From NCBI GenBank assembly GCA_029213065.1, contig JARGPH010000007.1:9355-73354 (forward strand): a stretch of 64,000 bases of DNA, in the 5' to 3' direction. The DNA is from Verrucomicrobiales bacterium. GTDB taxonomy: Bacteria; Verrucomicrobiota; Verrucomicrobiia; Verrucomicrobiales; DEV007. The position numbers and the translations under genes are program-made. The notes under the pieces were generated by a model. It saw only the letters and a program-made list of their open reading frames with translations. It did not search any database and was not told the DNA's origin. Shown here piece by piece: positions 43,333-51,816 of the stretch. Position 1 is the first letter of the stretch; the number at the start of each line of letters is the position of its first letter.

Positions 43333-44898
43333 TCAGGCCCGCTTCGCGCCGGGTTTTCCATTTTCGACGGTGTAGGTTGCCTTGGTCTCCATCGGTGCGC
43401 CGGGTTTGTCGACATAGGCAACGGTGCGGAAGTATGAGGTCCAGAGTTTCGGCGTGAGTTCGCAGGAGACGTAGCCGCGATTTGAATTGTACCATTTCAC
43501 AAAATCATTCTGCGCGGCTGCTCTCTCGTATTCGGGGATGACGTTGCCACCATTGCCTGCCGAGGTCATCGAGGTGCCTACGAATTCGGTTCCCACGAGT
43601 GGTGATTTGGGATCTTCAAAGTTCAATTGCAGGTCGTTCACCCAGTTGAGGTGGATGTCGCCGGTGAGGACGATGGGATTGGGGATTTGCCTGTCGTGGA
43701 AAAACTGGAGGAGGCGTCGGCGGCTCACTTCATACCCGGGCCATTGATCCATTGAGTAGCGTTTGTCTTCTCCTTCTCCCCGGTTCAGAGGAGCCATCAT
43801 GACTTGCTGCGCGAGCACGTTCCAGGTCGAGGGAGACTGGAGGAGGTTTTTCATGAGCCATTGCTCCTGGGCTTTTCCGAGCATGGTGGCCTTCGGGTCG
43901 AAAACTTTTCCCTCCATCGGTTTTTGATGATCGCCGTTTGGCTGGTCGGTCCGGTACTGGCGGGTGTCGAGGACGTGAAAATTGGCGAGGGTTCCGAATT
44001 GGCATTCCCGGTAGAGTTTCATCTTGGGCCCCTGAGGAAATGACCTGCGGCGAAGCGGCATGAATTCGTAGTAGGTTTGATAAGCGTTCATACGGCGAGC
44101 CAGAAATGCCTCGGGTGAAATGCCCTCCTCCTCTGAGACGAGGTTGGCGCAGTTGTTATCAAACTCGTGATCGTCCCAGGTCACGAGCCAGGGAAAAAGG
44201 CGGTGAGCTTCCTGGAGTTCCTTATCGAGGCGGTACTGTGAGTAGCGGATTCGGTATTCGGCGAGAGTTTCGACTTCCTTTCCGATGTGCTTTCGCGGTT
44301 TGTTGTCGATGCCTCCGTACTCATAAATGTAGTCGCCGAGATGAACGACGAGATCGAGGTCTTCTTCTGCCATGTGCGGGTAGCCGTTGAAATACCCCGT
44401 TTCGAAATGCTGGCAGGAGGTGAAAGCAAAGCGCATTTTGTCCGGGCTCGCATTTCGCGGTGGTGCCGTTCGGGTGCGGCCGGTCGGGCTCGTTTCATTG
44501 CCAGTGTGAAATCGGTAATAGTACCAGCGATGAGGCTTCAGTTTCTCCACCTCGACATGGACTGAGTGGCCCAGTTGCGGCATCGCAAGGGCGTTTCCCT
44601 TCTGTGAAATCTGAGTGAATGCTTCGTCTTCAGCGACTTCCCACCGGACCCGGACAGGTTCTGATGGCATGCCGCCTCCATCGAGCGGGTTCGGCGCGAG
44701 CCGCGTCCAAATCACGACCCCATCCGGCTCGGGATCGCCGGAGGCAACACCGAGGGTAAACGGATCGGAGGAAAAAGTGGGGGACTCGAGAATCTGGCCT
44801 GAGGCGTAGTCCGGAAGATAGGGGATTGCCGAAACGGTGGCGAGGTAGCTGAGAAACTGACGACGTTCGATCCCGTAGCGGCGGTTCTTTTTTTGCAT
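43333..44898 (-). CDS. phoD: PhoD-type alkaline phosphatase/phosphodiesterase
   Basis: 521 residues. The Tat-type N-terminus has ERRQFLSYLATVSAIPYLP. The PhoD pattern is intact: ASGDPEPDGVVIWTRL, WYYYRFHTG, FAFTSCQHFETGYFNGY, VHLGDYIYEYGG, VTWDDHEFDNN and VLTGDIHLNWVNDL, which together provide the metal ligands (Asp, Cys, Asp, Asn, His). It hydrolyses phosphate esters in the periplasm, mainly under phosphate limitation. No pho box is obvious upstream. Single gene converging on the zinc-ribbon gene. Confidence 0.92.
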   Translation of the reverse strand: MQKKNRRYGIERRQFLSYLATVSAIPYLPDYASGQILESPTFSSDPFTLGVASGDPEPDGVVIWTRLAPNPLDGGGMPSEPVRVRWEVAEDEAFTQISQKGNALAMPQLGHSVHVEVEKLKPHRWYYYRFHTGNETSPTGRTRTAPPRNASPDKMRFAFTSCQHFETGYFNGYPHMAEEDLDLVVHLGDYIYEYGGIDNKPRKHIGKEVETLAEYRIRYSQYRLDKELQEAHRLFPWLVTWDDHEFDNNCANLVSEEEGISPEAFLARRMNAYQTYYEFMPLRRRSFPQGPKMKLYRECQFGTLANFHVLDTRQYRTDQPNGDHQKPMEGKVFDPKATMLGKAQEQWLMKNLLQSPSTWNVLAQQVMMAPLNRGEGEDKRYSMDQWPGYEVSRRRLLQFFHDRQIPNPIVLTGDIHLNWVNDLQLNFEDPKSPLVGTEFVGTSMTSAGNGGNVIPEYERAAAQNDFVKWYNSNRGYVSCELTPKLWTSYFRTVAYVDKPGAPMETKATYTVENGKPGAKRA

Positions 44899-45126
44899 TC
44901 CCGAGGGTATCGGAGCGCGGGGAGGGGGCTCAATCTAATTTTTAGAACTGATCGCGTGTAACGGGCCGGGGCGAGAGACGAATGCGAGCGCCTTCCGGGA
45001 TCATTGCCGGGGGGGGATTCGATCGATTGCGAGGGACTGGCGGATTCCCACCCGCTTTCACTGAGGCTTTGCATTTACTCAAAGATTTCCATTGTTTCAG
45101 ACGCCGGTTCGAGGGAAGATTGGCGC

Positions 45127-45507
45127 GTGTTCCAGGTAATTTTTAACGAAATCAGTGCAGCCGAGATCTCACAACTGTCCACCCTTGAGCAGTTGGAGGT
45201 CTTGAGTGAATTTCAGGTCCGTCCTGAGGATCTTGAAGGGATCGAAGATCATCCTGCCGATGCGCCGTTTGGTGAGATTCAGCGCGATGGGAAAAGTCTT
45301 TATCGCTACCGCGCGAGTGATGTCCGGATCTATTTTGAAGTGTCCGATGATCATCAGTCGGTCATCGTGCATCGTGTTTTGAGCAAAAATACTTTCCAGG
45401 ATTTCCTCTACCGCGCCAATCTGCCGGTTGAGGATGATGAGGAGCTGGCCGGCTCAAAGCAGTTTTGGGAATTGATTGAGGAAGGTGAGCGCGCCCGCCG
45501 CGTCTAA
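45127..45507 (+). CDS. RelE-like protein without a neighbouring antitoxin
   Basis: 126 residues from the GTG at 45127; an SD-like GAGGGA lies 10 nt upstream. A TTG at 45004 is possible but the added segment looks non-coding. The middle part GEIQRDGKSLYRYRASDVRIYFEVSDDHQSVIVHRVLSKNTF resembles a RelE/ParE toxin core (a basic strand followed by a VxxRxxY region), while the C-terminal part is acidic. No antitoxin gene is adjacent; the next gene, 6 nt downstream, is an aminotransferase. It may be a co-opted RelE-fold protein rather than a toxin. Confidence 0.6.
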   Translation: MFQVIFNEISAAEISQLSTLEQLEVLSEFQVRPEDLEGIEDHPADAPFGEIQRDGKSLYRYRASDVRIYFEVSDDHQSVIVHRVLSKNTFQDFLYRANLPVEDDEELAGSKQFWELIEEGERARRV

Positions 45508-45513
45508 TCCGAT

Positions 45514-46692
45514 ATGTCCGAACTTATTACCCGTCTCGAATCCGACGAATCTTTTCGTCAGGAGGCTTTTCCCGCCTGCCGTGATCGTATTTTCATGGCT
45601 CATGCGGCAGTCACTGCGATTCCGCAGGTTGCCATCAGCGCGATGGACGAGTTCAATCGTGCCTCTGCCACGGGGGAGCTTGATTATTCCAAAGTCCTCC
45701 TTAAGGACATGGATAAGGTGCGTGTTTCCGCCGCCAATCTTATCCAGAGCAGTCCGGATGAAATCGCTCTGCTCGGGCCGACGAGTCTGGGCTTGAGTCT
45801 CGTTGCCAACGGGATTTCCTGGAATGAAGGCGACGAGATCATTACCTATCTCGATGACTATCCGGCGAACGTATATCCCTGGAAATTTCTCGAGCGAAAA
45901 GGCGTCAAAGTCGTTTATCTCCAACCCGCTGAAACCGGGGCGATCACTCCTGAGCTGGTCGAAGCGGCGATGACGCCGAAAACCCGCCTCCTTGCGCTCG
46001 CATCGAATAATTTCCTGACCGGTTTCCGGCTTGATACCGAAGCGATCGGTGTTCTCGCTCGCAAACACGGAGCGCTTTTCTGCCTCGACGCGATTCAGAC
46101 CTGTTGTGCCTTTGAGACGTTGGCAAAGGACGTTGATTTCATGAGTGCCGATTCCCATAAGTGGATGCTCGGGCCAATGACCGCGGGGATTGTCTACGTG
46201 GATAAAAATCGATTTGAAGAGCTGGAGCCGAGTCTTCTCGGGGCCTGGAATGTGAAATCACCGAACTTTATTGCTCAGGATGCGGTCGATTTTGAACCCG
46301 GAGGCCGGCGTTACGAACCCGGTGTGTTGAATGCTCAGGGCCTCGTGGGAATGAAAGCCTCGCTCGATATGCTGAATGGCATCGGGATTTCCGCGGTCGC
46401 GGCCCGTCTCCTCGAGTTGAAGGCGGCGATTTGCGGGGGGCTCCGATCGATGGGCTTTTCGGTTGCCGGCCCTGAGACGGGCATCAATGCGTCAGGAATT
46501 ACCTCCTTCACTGACCCCGCCAATCCGAAGAGGATCGAGTCGCTTTACCCGTATTTGCTCGAAAAAGGGATCATTCTCAGCTTCCGTCATGACCGTGCGG
46601 GGGTGCCGTATTTGCGTCTCAGCCCCCATTTCTACAATACTCACTTCGAAATTGAAGCGGTAATGGCGGCGATAAGCAACGGTCGCACTTGA
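45514..46692 (+). CDS. Class V aminotransferase (cysteine desulfurase-like fold)
   Basis: 392 residues. The PLP lysine lies in MSADSHKWMLGP. FCLDAIQTCCAF holds the Asp that pairs with the pyridine nitrogen, and FEPGGRRYEPGVLNAQGLVG is the family C-terminal region. Features favour the CsdA/isopenicillin N epimerase-like branch; no clear cysteine-persulfide loop is visible. The reaction could be desulfuration or transamination. It starts 6 nt after the RelE-like gene, so the two may be cotranscribed. Confidence 0.82.
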   Translation: MSELITRLESDESFRQEAFPACRDRIFMAHAAVTAIPQVAISAMDEFNRASATGELDYSKVLLKDMDKVRVSAANLIQSSPDEIALLGPTSLGLSLVANGISWNEGDEIITYLDDYPANVYPWKFLERKGVKVVYLQPAETGAITPELVEAAMTPKTRLLALASNNFLTGFRLDTEAIGVLARKHGALFCLDAIQTCCAFETLAKDVDFMSADSHKWMLGPMTAGIVYVDKNRFEELEPSLLGAWNVKSPNFIAQDAVDFEPGGRRYEPGVLNAQGLVGMKASLDMLNGIGISAVAARLLELKAAICGGLRSMGFSVAGPETGINASGITSFTDPANPKRIESLYPYLLEKGIILSFRHDRAGVPYLRLSPHFYNTHFEIEAVMAAISNGRT

Positions 46693-46808
46693 CGAAACGC
46701 TCAGATGCGTATTCTATCGGGCTGATTTTAGCGCTGGCGTCCTGTCACTATTTACGTGAGAATACGGCGCGCCAGTCGCAAATTGTAACTTAACTGAGAG
46801 GGATCGCA

Positions 46809-47291
46809 TTGGACTTCAAAGAAATTAAAAAAATTGTAGAGCTCATGGACGAACATGGGCTTTCCCAGTTCAAACTTGAGCAGGACGAAACTAAGCTCGA
46901 ATTGAAAAAAGGGGGCGACGTTGATATGCAGGCTATTCAGCAACTGATGGCCAGCGCTCCGGCTCCTCAGTATGCAGCTCCTGCACCGGCCCCTGCTGCC
47001 GGTGTCGCTGCTCCTGCTGCTGCGCTTGACCCGTCCGGGCTTCCTGCCGGAGTGGAGGAAATCACTTCTCCGATGGTGGGAACTTTCTATGCGGCGCCGT
47101 CACCGGATTCGGATGATTTTGTGAAAGTCGGCTCGAAAGTTTCCGCTGATACACCTGTCTGCATCGTAGAGGCGATGAAGGTGATGAATGAAATTCAGGC
47201 CGAGATTTCCGGTGAAATCGTCGAGATCCTTATCGAGAGCGGAACTGCGGTTCAGTACGGGGAAGCGCTTTTCCGTGTCAAAACATCCTGA
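46809..47291 (+). CDS. accB: Biotin carboxyl carrier protein of acetyl-CoA carboxylase
   Basis: 160 residues with a TTG start at 46809. The N-terminal [20 protein letters not shown] is conserved among AccB proteins, and a downstream ATG would cut it away, so TTG is strongly preferred; a GAGAGGG SD lies upstream. An Ala/Pro-rich linker ([13 protein letters not shown]) joins to the biotinyl domain, with the biotinylation motif [10 protein letters not shown]. It carries biotin for the first step of fatty acid synthesis. accC follows 50 nt downstream. Confidence 0.94.
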   Translation: MDFKEIKKIVELMDEHGLSQFKLEQDETKLELKKGGDVDMQAIQQLMASAPAPQYAAPAPAPAAGVAAPAAALDPSGLPAGVEEITSPMVGTFYAAPSPDSDDFVKVGSKVSADTPVCIVEAMKVMNEIQAEISGEIVEILIESGTAVQYGEALFRVKTS

Positions 47292-47341
47292 TCGGCGGCT
47301 ATCAAGCTGATTAGAACCCCATCCATCGGGAGCCAGACGTC

Positions 47342-48733
47342 ATGTTTAAAAATATTCTCGTAGCCAACCGGGGGGAAATTGCCCTCCGTGTCATTCGCGC
47401 AGCAAAAGAACTCGGAGTTCGGACCACTGCGATTTATTCCGAAGCGGATGCGGATTCGATGCACGTGCACCTCGCTGATGATGCGATCTGCATCGGGCCG
47501 GCGGCGAGTGCTGACTCGTATCTGAAGATGGAAGCGATTCTGTCGGCTGCCGAGATTGCCAACGTCGACGCGATCCACCCGGGTTACGGGTTTCTTTCTG
47601 AAAACCCGCGCTTCGCCGAACTCTGTGAGAGCTGCAATGTGAAGTTCATCGGACCGTCAGCCGAGATCATCAAGATGATGGGTGACAAGAATCAGGCCCG
47701 TGCCACCGCGACCAAATACGGTGTCCCGGTGACTCCCGGGACGGATGGGATTGTCGATTCAGAAGAGGAGGCGATCAAAGCGGCTGATGAAATCGGTTAT
47801 CCCGTCATGATCAAAGCCAGCGCCGGTGGCGGTGGTCGCGGGATGCGTCCCGCCCTGAACAAGGCGAGTTTTGTGAGCGCTTTTCATGCGGCTCGTCAGG
47901 AAGCCCAGGCTTGTTTCGGCAACCCGGATGTTTACATCGAGCATCTCGTTGAGAACCCTCACCACGTCGAGTTTCAGATTGTCGCTGACAGTCACGGAAA
48001 CGTGAAAGAACTCGGTGAGCGCGATTGCTCGATGCAGCGCCGGAACCAGAAAATTATCGAAGAGACCCCGTCTCCACTCCTCAGTGACGAGCTTCGCCAG
48101 CGCATGGCTGAAGCGTCCGAGACACTTGTCAAAAATATCGGATACGAGAACTGCGGAACGATCGAGTATCTCGTTGATGATAACGAAAATTTCTACTTCA
48201 TGGAGATGAACACCCGGATTCAGGTGGAACATCCCATTACCGAGGAAGTTCGAGGTTGTGATCTCATCAAGGAGCAGATCCGCATCGCTGCAGGGCACCC
48301 GCTTTCTGATCACGTCGTCTACAGCGAGCCGCGCGGCCACTCCATCGAGTGCCGTATCAACGCTGAAGATCCCTACAACAATTTCGCACCGAGCCCCGGC
48401 AAGATTAATCTATTTTACGCTCCCGGTGGTCGTGGTGTGCGTGTTGATACGCACGTCTACAGCGGCTACGAGGTGCCGCCGAATTACGATTCAATGATCG
48501 CCAAGCTGATCGTGACCGGCGCGACGCGCGAAATCGCGATTGCCCGCATGATCCGCTCTCTCAATGAGTTTGTGATTAAAGGCATTAAGACGACGATTCC
48601 TTTTCAGGCGTCAATCTTGAAGCACAACGCTTTCCGTTCAGGCGATTACAACATCGCCTGGGTCGAGAAGTTCCTCGCTTCACAGCCTGCGCCTCCGGAG
48701 GGGCTTCCGGAGATCATGCTCGAAGAAGAGTAG
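47342..48733 (+). CDS. accC: Biotin carboxylase subunit of acetyl-CoA carboxylase
   Basis: 463 residues. The ATP-grasp enzyme begins [38 protein letters not shown] is the ATP-binding Gly loop, [16 protein letters not shown] and [18 protein letters not shown] are active-site motifs. Full length with a short C-terminal tail (EIMLEEE). It carboxylates biotin on AccB. accB and accC form the operon; accA and accD are not in the window. Confidence 0.96.
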   Translation: MFKNILVANRGEIALRVIRAAKELGVRTTAIYSEADADSMHVHLADDAICIGPAASADSYLKMEAILSAAEIANVDAIHPGYGFLSENPRFAELCESCNVKFIGPSAEIIKMMGDKNQARATATKYGVPVTPGTDGIVDSEEEAIKAADEIGYPVMIKASAGGGGRGMRPALNKASFVSAFHAARQEAQACFGNPDVYIEHLVENPHHVEFQIVADSHGNVKELGERDCSMQRRNQKIIEETPSPLLSDELRQRMAEASETLVKNIGYENCGTIEYLVDDNENFYFMEMNTRIQVEHPITEEVRGCDLIKEQIRIAAGHPLSDHVVYSEPRGHSIECRINAEDPYNNFAPSPGKINLFYAPGGRGVRVDTHVYSGYEVPPNYDSMIAKLIVTGATREIAIARMIRSLNEFVIKGIKTTIPFQASILKHNAFRSGDYNIAWVEKFLASQPAPPEGLPEIMLEEE

Positions 48734-48755
48734 GATTCCTGCGCAGGATTCCCGC

Positions 48756-48926
48756 TCAGTAAAGCGATCTGGAAGACGCGCCCAGTTGATTCTGGAGATT
48801 GACGGCGCGGTCGACCGGTCTCACCGGCTCTGTGGAATAGTATCCGCCACCGCCGGAATCAGTATCGTTTGTGGTGCATCCTGCGAGGGTGAAGAACGCG
48901 AGCGATAAGAAAAGTGCCATTTTCAT
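48756..48926 (-). CDS. Very small lipoprotein
   Basis: 56 residues, below the usual gene-finder limit. The N-terminus MKMALFLSLAFFTLAGCTTN has a textbook lipobox (LAGC). The short mature part is Gly-rich (SGGGGYYSTEPVRPV) and ends GASSRSLY. No domain is recognised. It is divergent from a small secreted protein at 49009 and lies just after accC. Confidence 0.65.
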   Translation of the reverse strand: MKMALFLSLAFFTLAGCTTNDTDSGGGGYYSTEPVRPVDRAVNLQNQLGASSRSLY

Positions 48927-49008
48927 CGTCACTACTATGGCGATGGCCCGGATAGGGCGTCAATCGGAAAGCTGGCCCTCTGTGTCGGAGCAACCGCAAT
49001 TCGGAGGC

Positions 49009-49173
49009 ATGAGAGTCCTGCTTTGCCTCCTCATACTTTCCGCCTTGACGCTTCCATTCGCAGCCGTCTGCCAATCGGGATCTTGTTCGGGCGACCGGAT
49101 CGGCTATCCCTGCAGCGGAAAGAATAAAAAGAAAATGCCCTATGCGGAGGAGAAATATCTTCGCCCGCGATAG
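49009..49173 (+). CDS. Small secreted protein
   Basis: 54 residues from the ATG at 49009. The N-terminus MRVLLCLLILSALTLPFAAV is a signal peptide. The mature part has three Cys (QSGSC, YPC and the Cys after the signal) and a basic middle (GKNKKKMPYAEEKY). It could be a metal-binding or envelope peptide. The SD-like GGAGG lies very close to the ATG, so the start is uncertain. Confidence 0.45.
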   Translation: MRVLLCLLILSALTLPFAAVCQSGSCSGDRIGYPCSGKNKKKMPYAEEKYLRPR

Positions 49174-49204
49174 GACACTTTAAGTGATCGTGCTGTCCCA
49201 CAGA

Positions 49205-50530
49205 TCAGTGGGCGTGATTCGCGTGGCTGCCTCCGAGGCCACCCCACTGAATCTGAACCTGAAGCCACGCCGCGTGCTCGCCGCCGATGTCGTCGTTCAT
49301 GGTGTAGTCATACTGAATTCGAGTGCGAATTCGCTGACCCGGATCAACAAATGCGGTGAGGGCGGCTGAGATGCGCTGAGACTCTGATAGTTCGGCGATT
49401 TCGACGCCGGTGATCCAATCGTGGCGAAGGGAGAGTGTCGCCTTGTCACTCAAACCGTAGAGGAGGCTTGTTGAGATACCGTAGTCATCGAAACTCAAAG
49501 AATCCCCGTCTTCGTCATAAGCGTTGACCTTGCGACCGATAAACTCGGATTGAAGCATAAGGGCCTCGCTGCAAAATTCAGGGCCAGCTCCGTGGTCATG
49601 GCCATTCCAGACTTTCTGGAAACCGAATCCGTAGGCGGTGGTGTCGCGATTGAATCCGTTTTCACCAAAGGCGAGTGAAGTTGACAGCACGACGCTGTCA
49701 TCAAAGGGAAGGCGGAAACGGTAGTCGGCGGAAACGATGAAGTTGGCGAATCCCGCGTCATCTGCCTCGAAGTGATGTTCACCTTCTTCATGATCGTGCT
49801 CGTCATGATCGTCGTCGTGGTCATCATGATCGTCGTCGTGCTCGTCGTCGTGATCGTGCTCATCATGATCGTCTTCGTGGTCATCGTGCCCGTGATCATG
49901 ATTGTGGGAGTGAGAGCGCACCCCTCCGCCTCCAAGAGTGAGAAGGCCGCCGTTTCCAGGTGTTTTGAATAGAATCTCTCCGCCGTGAACGATCAGTTCG
50001 CCTTCGTTGAGGACGCGGCTGTTGACGAGGTTTTGGTTCACGAATTGCCAGTCGTGGGCGTGATTGGTTGCTTGAAATCCGAACCGGCTCAGAAACTGGC
50101 CGCCGCCGATTGCGATATTGTCGGTGATCCAGTAGTGAAGAAATGCTTCTTCGAGTTCGGCTTCCCAGACGCCTTCCGCACCCATGTGGCCGAATCCCGC
50201 GATCATACCGGTGACGACATCATCGAGATTGATTCCGAGATGCATCTCAATACTCTGGATTCCGAGATCATTCTGCGGATCGTGCCCACCGGTCGCGTAG
50301 TCTTCCGCTCCTGTGCTGCCATCGAAAACACCCCAGGTGCCGGCGGCGTATAATTCAGGAAAAATGAAGCCGCCGATGTTGGCGTTGTCGCCCATGACGG
50401 CGTTGAAACCACCTGCTTCGTATTCGAAGACTTCCTCCTCAGCAGAGGCGGGCGTCAGGAGACAGGTAGAAGCGAGGACAAGGGGCGCAACCTTTGCGAA
50501 TGCCCGGAACTGATGTGGAAGTGAATTCAT
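49205..50530 (-). CDS. Outer-membrane protein with a His/Asp-rich loop (metal-linked)
   Basis: 441 residues from the ATG at 50530. A signal peptide (1-30, ending ASA) precedes a beta-barrel-like sequence with strands such as SVVLSTSLAFGENGFN and RTRIQYDYTMND. Residues about 205-250 are a striking low-complexity tract of His, Asp and Glu (DHGHDDHEDDHDEHDHDD and so on), typical of Zn, Ni or Co binding. A second His group ends the chain (SHANHAH). Barrel and His-rich loop together suggest metal uptake or storage at the outer membrane. It is divergent from an HMA protein gene and a metal ABC transporter. Confidence 0.8.
   Translation of the reverse strand: MNSLPHQFRAFAKVAPLVLASTCLLTPASAEEEVFEYEAGGFNAVMGDNANIGGFIFPELYAAGTWGVFDGSTGAEDYATGGHDPQNDLGIQSIEMHLGINLDDVVTGMIAGFGHMGAEGVWEAELEEAFLHYWITDNIAIGGGQFLSRFGFQATNHAHDWQFVNQNLVNSRVLNEGELIVHGGEILFKTPGNGGLLTLGGGGVRSHSHNHDHGHDDHEDDHDEHDHDDEHDDDHDDHDDDHDEHDHEEGEHHFEADDAGFANFIVSADYRFRLPFDDSVVLSTSLAFGENGFNRDTTAYGFGFQKVWNGHDHGAGPEFCSEALMLQSEFIGRKVNAYDEDGDSLSFDDYGISTSLLYGLSDKATLSLRHDWITGVEIAELSESQRISAALTAFVDPGQRIRTRIQYDYTMNDDIGGEHAAWLQVQIQWGGLGGSHANHAH
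49780..49915 (-). repeat. Low-complexity HD-repeat coding tract
   Basis: The His/Asp tract is encoded by an imperfect run of short CAT/GAC-type repeats. Copy number may vary by slippage. It is coding and contiguous, not a CRISPR. Confidence 0.75.
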
Positions 50531-50576
50531 AGGGAAATCGCAGATCATGCTGCTAATGCAAACGAATTGCAAATTG

Positions 50577-50599
50577 TTAATGCAATTTTTATGCATTAA
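50577..50599. promoter_or_regulatory. Perfect palindrome between the divergent metal genes (Fur/Zur-like operator)
   Basis: Perfect 8-bp arms TTAATGCA (50577-50584) and TGCATTAA (50592-50599) surround a 7-nt spacer. It is 46 nt upstream of the outer-membrane gene and 38 nt upstream of the HMA gene, so it can control both. The AT-rich symmetric layout is like sites of Fur-family regulators (Fur, Zur or Mur), though the consensus does not match a known one closely. Confidence 0.55.
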
Positions 50600-50637
50600 C
50601 TTGATTAGTTCATAAATGTGTATTAATCTTATGGTAA

Positions 50638-50958
50638 ATGCAAAAGATTATTACTGTTTTCGCGATTGTCGTTCTGGGATTTGTGGGCCAACTCCACGCA
50701 GATTCAGTTGTCACCTACACAGGGAGCCTCAGCGGTATCGACTGTGATGGTTGCAAACGCACCATTGCCTCCTCGATTGCGAAGATTAAAGGGGTCAAGA
50801 CCATCAAAATCGTGAAGAAGTCCGAGGGTTCCCATGTTTTGACCGTGGTAACGAATGGATCTAAAGCGATCTCCAAGTCGGAGGCTTCGAAAGCGCTCGG
50901 TAAGGATTCGCACTACAAAATCAACTCCTGGACTTCCAGCAGCAAGCATTCCCACTAG
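50638..50958 (+). CDS. Secreted heavy-metal-associated (HMA, MerP-like) domain protein
   Basis: 106 residues. A signal peptide (1-21, ending HAD) is followed by a single HMA domain: TYTGSLSGIDCDGCKRTI with the metal-binding pair C36/C39. The C-terminal tail is Ser/Lys-rich and ends KHSH. MerP-like proteins carry Cu, Zn or Hg in the periplasm. It stands 66 nt before a metal ABC ATPase gene, in the place where a ZnuA-type binding protein would be expected. A role as metal donor to the ABC permease is inferred. Confidence 0.82.
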   Translation: MQKIITVFAIVVLGFVGQLHADSVVTYTGSLSGIDCDGCKRTIASSIAKIKGVKTIKIVKKSEGSHVLTVVTNGSKAISKSEASKALGKDSHYKINSWTSSSKHSH

Positions 50959-50983
50959 GGCTTATTATTCACAAGAGCCATTC

Positions 50984-51018
50984 AACCCTGTTGAGTCTTT
51001 CACCAAACCCTGTTAAGT
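50984..51018 (+). repeat. Tandem direct repeat before the ABC ATPase gene
   Basis: AACCCTGTTGAGT (50984-50996) and AACCCTGTTAAGT (51006-51018) recur with a 22-bp period, two DNA turns. One base differs. It could be a pair of regulator half-sites, as it ends 6 nt before the GTG start. Confidence 0.4.
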
Positions 51019-51024
51019 GACGGG

Positions 51025-51816
51025 GTGAGCACTCCTGATAACGAATTGGCAGAGAAGCGGATTGTCGTCCAATGCGACGACCTCTGTTTTCGCTATGGAA
51101 AGCCGTGGGTGCTCGAGGAGGTCTCCTTTGAAGTAACGGAAGGGGAGTCGCTTTGCGTGATCGGCCCGAATGGCGGGGGCAAATCGACTTTGCTGAAAAT
51201 ACTCCTCGGGCTGCTTGATCCCGGACGGGGATCTTTGCGGATATTCGGGGAGTCCTGCGAGAAGGCCCGCTCCCGCATCGGATACGTGCCGCAGTCGATG
51301 CAGTTCGACCGGATGTTTCCGATCTCGGCTCTCGATATCGTTCTCATGGGGAGGCTCGATCGTCTCCGCGTGGGACGTTTTTCCAGGGAGTGCCGGGCTG
51401 TGGCGATGGAGTCGCTGGATGAGGTCGGGTTGGCTGATATCGCGCAGCGCCCTTTTTCCGATCTTTCCGGAGGTCAGCGACAGCGTGTCATGATTGCGCG
51501 GGCCCTCGCCTGTGAACCGGAGCTGCTACTGCTCGATGAGCCGACTGCGAACGTTGATCTTTCGGTGGAGGAACAGTTTCTCGAGACACTGGTCGAGCTT
51601 CGCAAAAAAATGACCATTCTCGTGGTGACACACGATCTCGATATTGTGTCATTGATAGGAGACTCCGTTCTCTGTGTGAATCATCGTGTTCACCGTCATT
51701 CTCTTCCGCTTTCGGGTGACACGATCAAAGAAATTTACAGTGGTCGAAGACGTCTCGAACACGACCGCCGCACCCGCCACGTTCAGGGAGATCATTCCGC
51801 CTGTCAGCATGACTGA
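51025..51816 (+). CDS. Metal ABC transporter ATP-binding protein (ZnuC/MntB-like)
   Basis: 263 residues with a GTG start at 51025. Walker A is GPNGGGKST, the signature motif LSGGQRQRV, Walker B LLLLDEPTANVD, then the H-loop VVTHDLD. The sequence is like the ATPases of the Zn/Mn/Fe ABC-3 permeases. The C-terminal end GDHSACQHD is His/Cys-containing, as seen in ZnuC-type proteins. The ABC permease gene overlaps its last 8 nt. No substrate-binding protein is adjacent. Confidence 0.88.
   Translation: MSTPDNELAEKRIVVQCDDLCFRYGKPWVLEEVSFEVTEGESLCVIGPNGGGKSTLLKILLGLLDPGRGSLRIFGESCEKARSRIGYVPQSMQFDRMFPISALDIVLMGRLDRLRVGRFSRECRAVAMESLDEVGLADIAQRPFSDLSGGQRQRVMIARALACEPELLLLDEPTANVDLSVEEQFLETLVELRKKMTILVVTHDLDIVSLIGDSVLCVNHRVHRHSLPLSGDTIKEIYSGRRRLEHDRRTRHVQGDHSACQHD

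Noticed and set aside
49780-49915. Short repeats suggesting CRISPR or satellite DNA
   Set aside because: They code an in-frame His/Asp tract of an outer-membrane protein.
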